Source: an archaeon (GTDB lineage: Archaea > Micrarchaeota > Micrarchaeia > Anstonellales > Bilamarchaeaceae). Taken from it: a stretch of 8,832 bases of DNA. The notes beneath the pieces were generated by a model. It worked only from the letters and a program-made list of their open reading frames with translations. It was not told the origin of the DNA and searched no databases. Positions within the stretch are counted from its first letter, which is position 1. Each line of letters opens with the position of its first letter. The stretch covers positions 1-8,832 of the forward strand of contig JAGVPF010000012.1 in the NCBI GenBank assembly GCA_020052325.1, read 5' to 3'. A program made the position numbers and the translations under genes. This document shows positions 6,053 to 8,832 of this stretch, piece after piece.

Positions 6053-7606
6053 TCAAACCTTTGTTACGATAAATTTAGCCATCGAGTTAATGAACGCAAT
6101 CGTGAGCATCATGGAGAGGGCCGGCATGAAGAGGGAGAGCAGCGACAGCGCGCCGATGTGCTTGAGGATTGGTATGAATTCCGCCATGGATATCGTGTTC
6201 AGCAGCCCTTCGGAAACGATGCGCGAAAGCGCGTTTCCTATCGCCTGGCCCCCGGGAATCATGCTGTAAATGGGATTGGCCGACGGGTTGAAGAGGAAGC
6301 CCGCGACGCCGTACTTGAAAGGCCCGCAGAGAGACTGGATGAGGAGGGTCGGCCGCTCGCCCGGATGGTTATATGGGAGGTAGTGGATTTCGTCGAGTAT
6401 CGCCTTGTTGAGCAGGTACGTCATCGGGAAAACGACCTGGAACCCGAAAGCGAGCGAAATCAGGAAAGCGCCTGCGTCCCTTGTAGGGGGGAAGAACCGG
6501 AGTATGAGGCCCGCCGGAAGGAAGAACGGGACCATGAGCGCGTCCGACACGTAGAGCAGGATGACCTGGACCTTTGCGGAGTTGTAGAGGGCAAGGAGGG
6601 TGAATGTCAGGACGTTCGTGATGTTCACGAATGTGTCGAGCCCGGGGAAGACCTTGTAGGTCTGCGTGAGCACGAACTCGCCGATGCGCCTCGAGAAGGT
6701 GGACAGGATGGACGTGCATGCCTGGATCTTGTAGACGTCTATCGTCGCCCATAATATGCTGTCGACCACGGTCGATTGCATGTATGATATAGCCGCCTGC
6801 GGGGGGCTTGAATATGAGCCGCCGCTTATGAAGAGGGCCATAACAGTGCCCACGGTGAACATGCCGAGGATGAAGATGGCAAGTACGAACGATGCCAACA
6901 GGCTGGAGAGCTCGATGTTGAGGTACGCCTCCCATTCCGGCACCTTGAAGACCTTGGAGACGAGGTAGGTGAGCAGGATGAAGAATGCGACGAAAAGCAC
7001 GATGTTGATTATCACCGCGCCATAGAGGCCCAAGGTCGTGCCGATAAGAACGCCTTCGAGGGCAGGGACAAGCTCGATAAGGAGCACGTACATCACTGTG
7101 ACGAATGCCGCCCCTCCGATAAGGCCCATGGACCAGACGGATGCTCTGGCGCGCGTCTCGGCTCCGGTCATCTGCCCGGCCGCATATACGGCGGCGGCCA
7201 GCACGACAAGCACTATCGCGGAGGTTATCAGGAACATTGCCAGCGAGTCCTTTATCTTGATGATAAGCGAGACCACGTCCACGTCCTGCGGCACCGAGCC
7301 TCCGAAGAAGTTCGGAAGCAGCGTATAGATGCCGATGATTATCAGGGCTGAGATGCCTACCGCGATAAGGAGGCTTTGCGCCCAGATGGTCGCGCGCGCC
7401 CTCGTTTCGGCGCCGAAGAACTGGCCCCCGACATAGGCTGCGGCTGCGACCACGACCAGCACCATCATCAGCGGCACCAGAATCTGCATGGCAATCGACA
7501 CCTGGTTGATTGTCGCCTGTGCCGGATCCTGCGGCTGCTCGTTGAAGAACGCGGGCTGCGCGAATGACAGGCTTAGGAGGAGCAGGATGAGGAACGCGTG
7601 TCTCAT
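6053..7606 (-). CDS. M5: signal peptide, two extra membrane hairpins and a VirB6/TrbL-like core
   Basis: The longest paralog, 517 residues. A signal peptide (MRHAFLILLLLSLSFA, likely cut after Ala16) is followed by two tandem hairpins, residues about 42-98 and 125-181, both with Y-x-x-GQ, GAETRARA and a Trp three residues on. A third, diverged hairpin at about 200-255 (turn KVPEWEAYLNIEL) lines up with the single hairpin of the siblings. The core then follows: outer segment with Cys297, helices at about 327-368, LRFFPPTRDAG (369-379), a long helix to about 400, an outer loop with Cys427, and a last helix at about 483-505. The tail is shortened to AKFIVTKV. Signal peptide plus two-helix units recall VirB2/TrbC-type pilins or the small Ced subunits, but that is only analogy. 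The start lies one base after the M6 stop, with AAGG nine bases upstream. Confidence 0.8.
   Translation of the reverse strand: MRHAFLILLLLSLSFAQPAFFNEQPQDPAQATINQVSIAMQILVPLMMVLVVVAAAAYVGGQFFGAETRARATIWAQSLLIAVGISALIIIGIYTLLPNFFGGSVPQDVDVVSLIIKIKDSLAMFLITSAIVLVVLAAAVYAAGQMTGAETRARASVWSMGLIGGAAFVTVMYVLLIELVPALEGVLIGTTLGLYGAVIINIVLFVAFFILLTYLVSKVFKVPEWEAYLNIELSSLLASFVLAIFILGMFTVGTVMALFISGGSYSSPPQAAISYMQSTVVDSILWATIDVYKIQACTSILSTFSRRIGEFVLTQTYKVFPGLDTFVNITNVLTFTLLALYNSAKVQVILLYVSDALMVPFFLPAGLILRFFPPTRDAGAFLISLAFGFQVVFPMTYLLNKAILDEIHYLPYNHPGERPTLLIQSLCGPFKYGVAGFLFNPSANPIYSMIPGGQAIGNALSRIVSEGLLNTISMAEFIPILKHIGALSLLSLFMPALSMMLTIAFINSMAKFIVTKV
7064..7234 (-). repeat. M5 hairpin module, copy 2 (residues about 125-181)
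   Basis: Two hydrophobic helices flank a polar turn with YAAGQ and GAETRARASVW. It matches copy 1 with a constant offset of 83 residues and no gap across the turn. DNA identity is clearly lower than protein similarity, so this is an old duplication under protein-level selection. Confidence 0.8.
7313..7483 (-). repeat. M5 hairpin module, copy 1 (residues about 42-98)
   Basis: Two hydrophobic helices flank a turn with YVGGQFFGAETRARATIW (Tyr58 to Trp75). Eight residues, GAETRARA (65-72), are identical in copy 2. The Y-x-x-G-Q-x-F part also matches the first helix end of M3 (YMWGQVF), tying the extra hairpins to the N-terminal module of the whole paralog set. Confidence 0.8.
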
Positions 7607-7607
7607 G

Positions 7608-8832
7608 TCAAACGACCTTCGTAAGCCCGACCAGCTCGGCTTCGCCGCCGATAAGGAGCGACAGGCTCCGGTACGCCGTGACCGTGATGATGATTTCGAT
7701 GACGGTGGTCAGCATTATCAGGATGATGAACGGGCTGATGATGGCGACCTCCTGGATGACGAAGTGGAACAGGCCTGCGGATGCGCTGGCCGGCATCAGC
7801 GGGTTGTTGAACCCCGTGAAGAAGAAATCCCCGGTCATGCCCACCATGAAGCGCCATATGTTCCAGACGGTGTGGAGAAACCCGCCGACGACGCTGATTG
7901 CCCCGGATACGATGTTCTTGACGCTGCAAAGGAGCTTGACGATGAAATTTCCAGAGCACTCGTCCGTGGCGTTGTTCGACGCCTCCTCGACCACGCCCGG
8001 GGCCATGAACTGCTCGAGCATGCTGTTGGTCTCGCTTCCCGAGCGCCCGCGGTCCACCCCCGCCTGCGTCTCTGCGGCCGTCCTTTCAGTGCCGAAGTAG
8101 CTGGCAGCAGATGGCGTGTATGTGAAGTCGGCAGGCTTGAACATGTCGAATATCATGTAGTTCGAGAGTATGATTGCAAATGGCATCACGAAATACATCG
8201 CGAAGCACACAGCAATCACGCTGGAGCCGGTCTTCCTGAAAAACGGGATGGCCCGAAGCACGAGGCCGATAGGGAACAGCAGGAGGGGGATGCAGTCGCG
8301 GGCGAAAATGAGGATGAATTCCTTGGCCCACAGCACTGTCACAAGGTAGCCGATGGATTCGACTATGACCGTGTGGGCGTTTGAGAGAAGGGTGAGGCCG
8401 GTGAACGGGGCCATGGAGAACGAAATGACGTTCACGGCAGGGACCGGAGAGCCGAGGGGGAAGCTGATTGTCGAAAGGAACCCTATCAGGGCTTCAAAAA
8501 GGTACAAATCGATGTACTGCGCCTTGAGCTTCTGCTCAATCAGGCTGAGCGTCGCCATTGCGAGGTTCAGGTGGCTGGAGGTCATGCCGCCGAGGTTGTT
8601 CGATGATGCGAATCCCTGCAGGCTGGGTGGGAGCGTGGAGACCAGCAGGCCGTTGGACACTCCGTTGAGGAAGGCATCGGACCCTATCCAGAACAGCAGG
8701 ATGAATGCCGTGAAAATGAGTGCTGCCAGCTCTTCGCGCGCCATGGCGACGAGCTGGGGGTTCGAAAGGGCGTATGCCATCATGAACATGACGCCAACTA
8801 TCATGATGCCGGCCCCCATGGCAAGGCCGATC
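7608..8832 (-). CDS. M6: polytopic membrane protein, VirB6/TrbL-like tandem paralog, 5' end off window
   Basis: First gene of the visible train. An ATG exists at 8819 (403 residues from there), but the frame stays open to the edge (IGLA before the Met) and the first helix aligns with siblings only if it begins upstream, so the gene is probably truncated by the window. Numbering from that Met: first helix to about 17, turn LSNPQL plus AREEL (27-31), second helix to about 48; outer segment about 50-150; helices about 153-187; LRAIPFFRKTG (188-198), the most divergent signature, with F replacing T of the TR pair; helix about 199-222; a polar loop of about 225-290 with Cys288 and Cys298 near its end; further hydrophobic stretches about 302-330; last helix about 356-381; tail IGGEAELVGLTKVV. 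It ends one base before M5. Confidence 0.8.
   Translation of the reverse strand, partial: IGLAMGAGIMIVGVMFMMAYALSNPQLVAMAREELAALIFTAFILLFWIGSDAFLNGVSNGLLVSTLPPSLQGFASSNNLGGMTSSHLNLAMATLSLIEQKLKAQYIDLYLFEALIGFLSTISFPLGSPVPAVNVISFSMAPFTGLTLLSNAHTVIVESIGYLVTVLWAKEFILIFARDCIPLLLFPIGLVLRAIPFFRKTGSSVIAVCFAMYFVMPFAIILSNYMIFDMFKPADFTYTPSAASYFGTERTAAETQAGVDRGRSGSETNSMLEQFMAPGVVEEASNNATDECSGNFIVKLLCSVKNIVSGAISVVGGFLHTVWNIWRFMVGMTGDFFFTGFNNPLMPASASAGLFHFVIQEVAIISPFIILIMLTTVIEIIITVTAYRSLSLLIGGEAELVGLTKVV

Noticed and set aside
7488..8384. A 298-codon open frame on the plus strand opposite M6 and M5
   Set aside because: It is antisense to two well-supported genes, low-complexity in D, E, R and H, and has no ribosome site or recognisable motif. 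It is an artefact of codon bias.
1101..8832. Identification of the six proteins as solute transporters or as TadC/FlaJ-type platform proteins
   Set aside because: No transporter signature is visible, and the hairpin, LR-x-F-x-x-TR loop and tail do not match the T2SSF/FlaJ cytoplasmic domain layout. The VirB6-like reading fits better but is still inference.
1..8832. CRISPR array, insertion sequence, tRNA or rRNA
   Set aside because: No regularly spaced repeats, transposase motifs or terminal inverted repeats, and no tRNA-like cloverleaf or rRNA stretches were seen.

Overview
This window looks archaeal. The left edge carries the end of a Pab1020-type (archaeal) RNA ligase facing the PIN-domain protein known as RNA ligase partner. 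The partner gene has a TATA/BRE-like promoter placed for a leaderless transcript. Base composition is moderately GC-rich by eye. No ribosomal or marker gene fixes the lineage. A DPANN-type or euryarchaeal genome is my guess, not a demonstration.

Layout. 1-396 (+) is the 3' end of the RNA ligase. 398-967 (-) is its convergent partner, with one base between the two stop codons. 968-1100 is a short spacer holding the partner promoter and a 12-bp tandem repeat at the end of the next operon. From 1101 to the right edge, everything is one minus-strand gene train of six large polytopic membrane proteins, transcribed right to left in the order M6 (5'-truncated by the window edge), M5, M4, M3, M2, M1. 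Junctions are 1 nt, 3 nt, a 4-nt ATGA overlap, 10 nt and 59 nt. The 59-nt gap is bridged by a possible 20-codon coupled ORF with a GC hairpin.

The main result is that the six membrane proteins are diverged paralogs of each other. Each has an N-terminal membrane hairpin with a short polar turn ending in (K/R/N)-x-E-(L/F/M). Each has a central segment of the form LR-x-(F/I)-x-x-(T/F)R-x-x-G followed by a long hydrophobic helix. Each ends in a short tail, best seen as GG(D/E)-x-E-x-x-GLT(R/K)-h-(I/V). Hydropathy read by eye suggests five core membrane spans, N-terminus outside, two extracellular segments (often with cysteines) and a cytoplasmic C-terminus. That matches the published topology of VirB6/TrbL, the polytopic channel component of type IV secretion. 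The F-x-x-TR motif also recalls the F..TR signature of that family. M5 adds two extra tandem hairpins behind a signal peptide. I infer a VirB6-like, multi-subunit membrane complex, possibly related to archaeal Ced/Ted DNA-transfer machinery or to cell-cell contact. The tandem paralogs resemble the serial VirB6 copies of Rickettsiales. No ATPase is visible, so the transport role is unproven; upstream genes beyond the right edge would be decisive.
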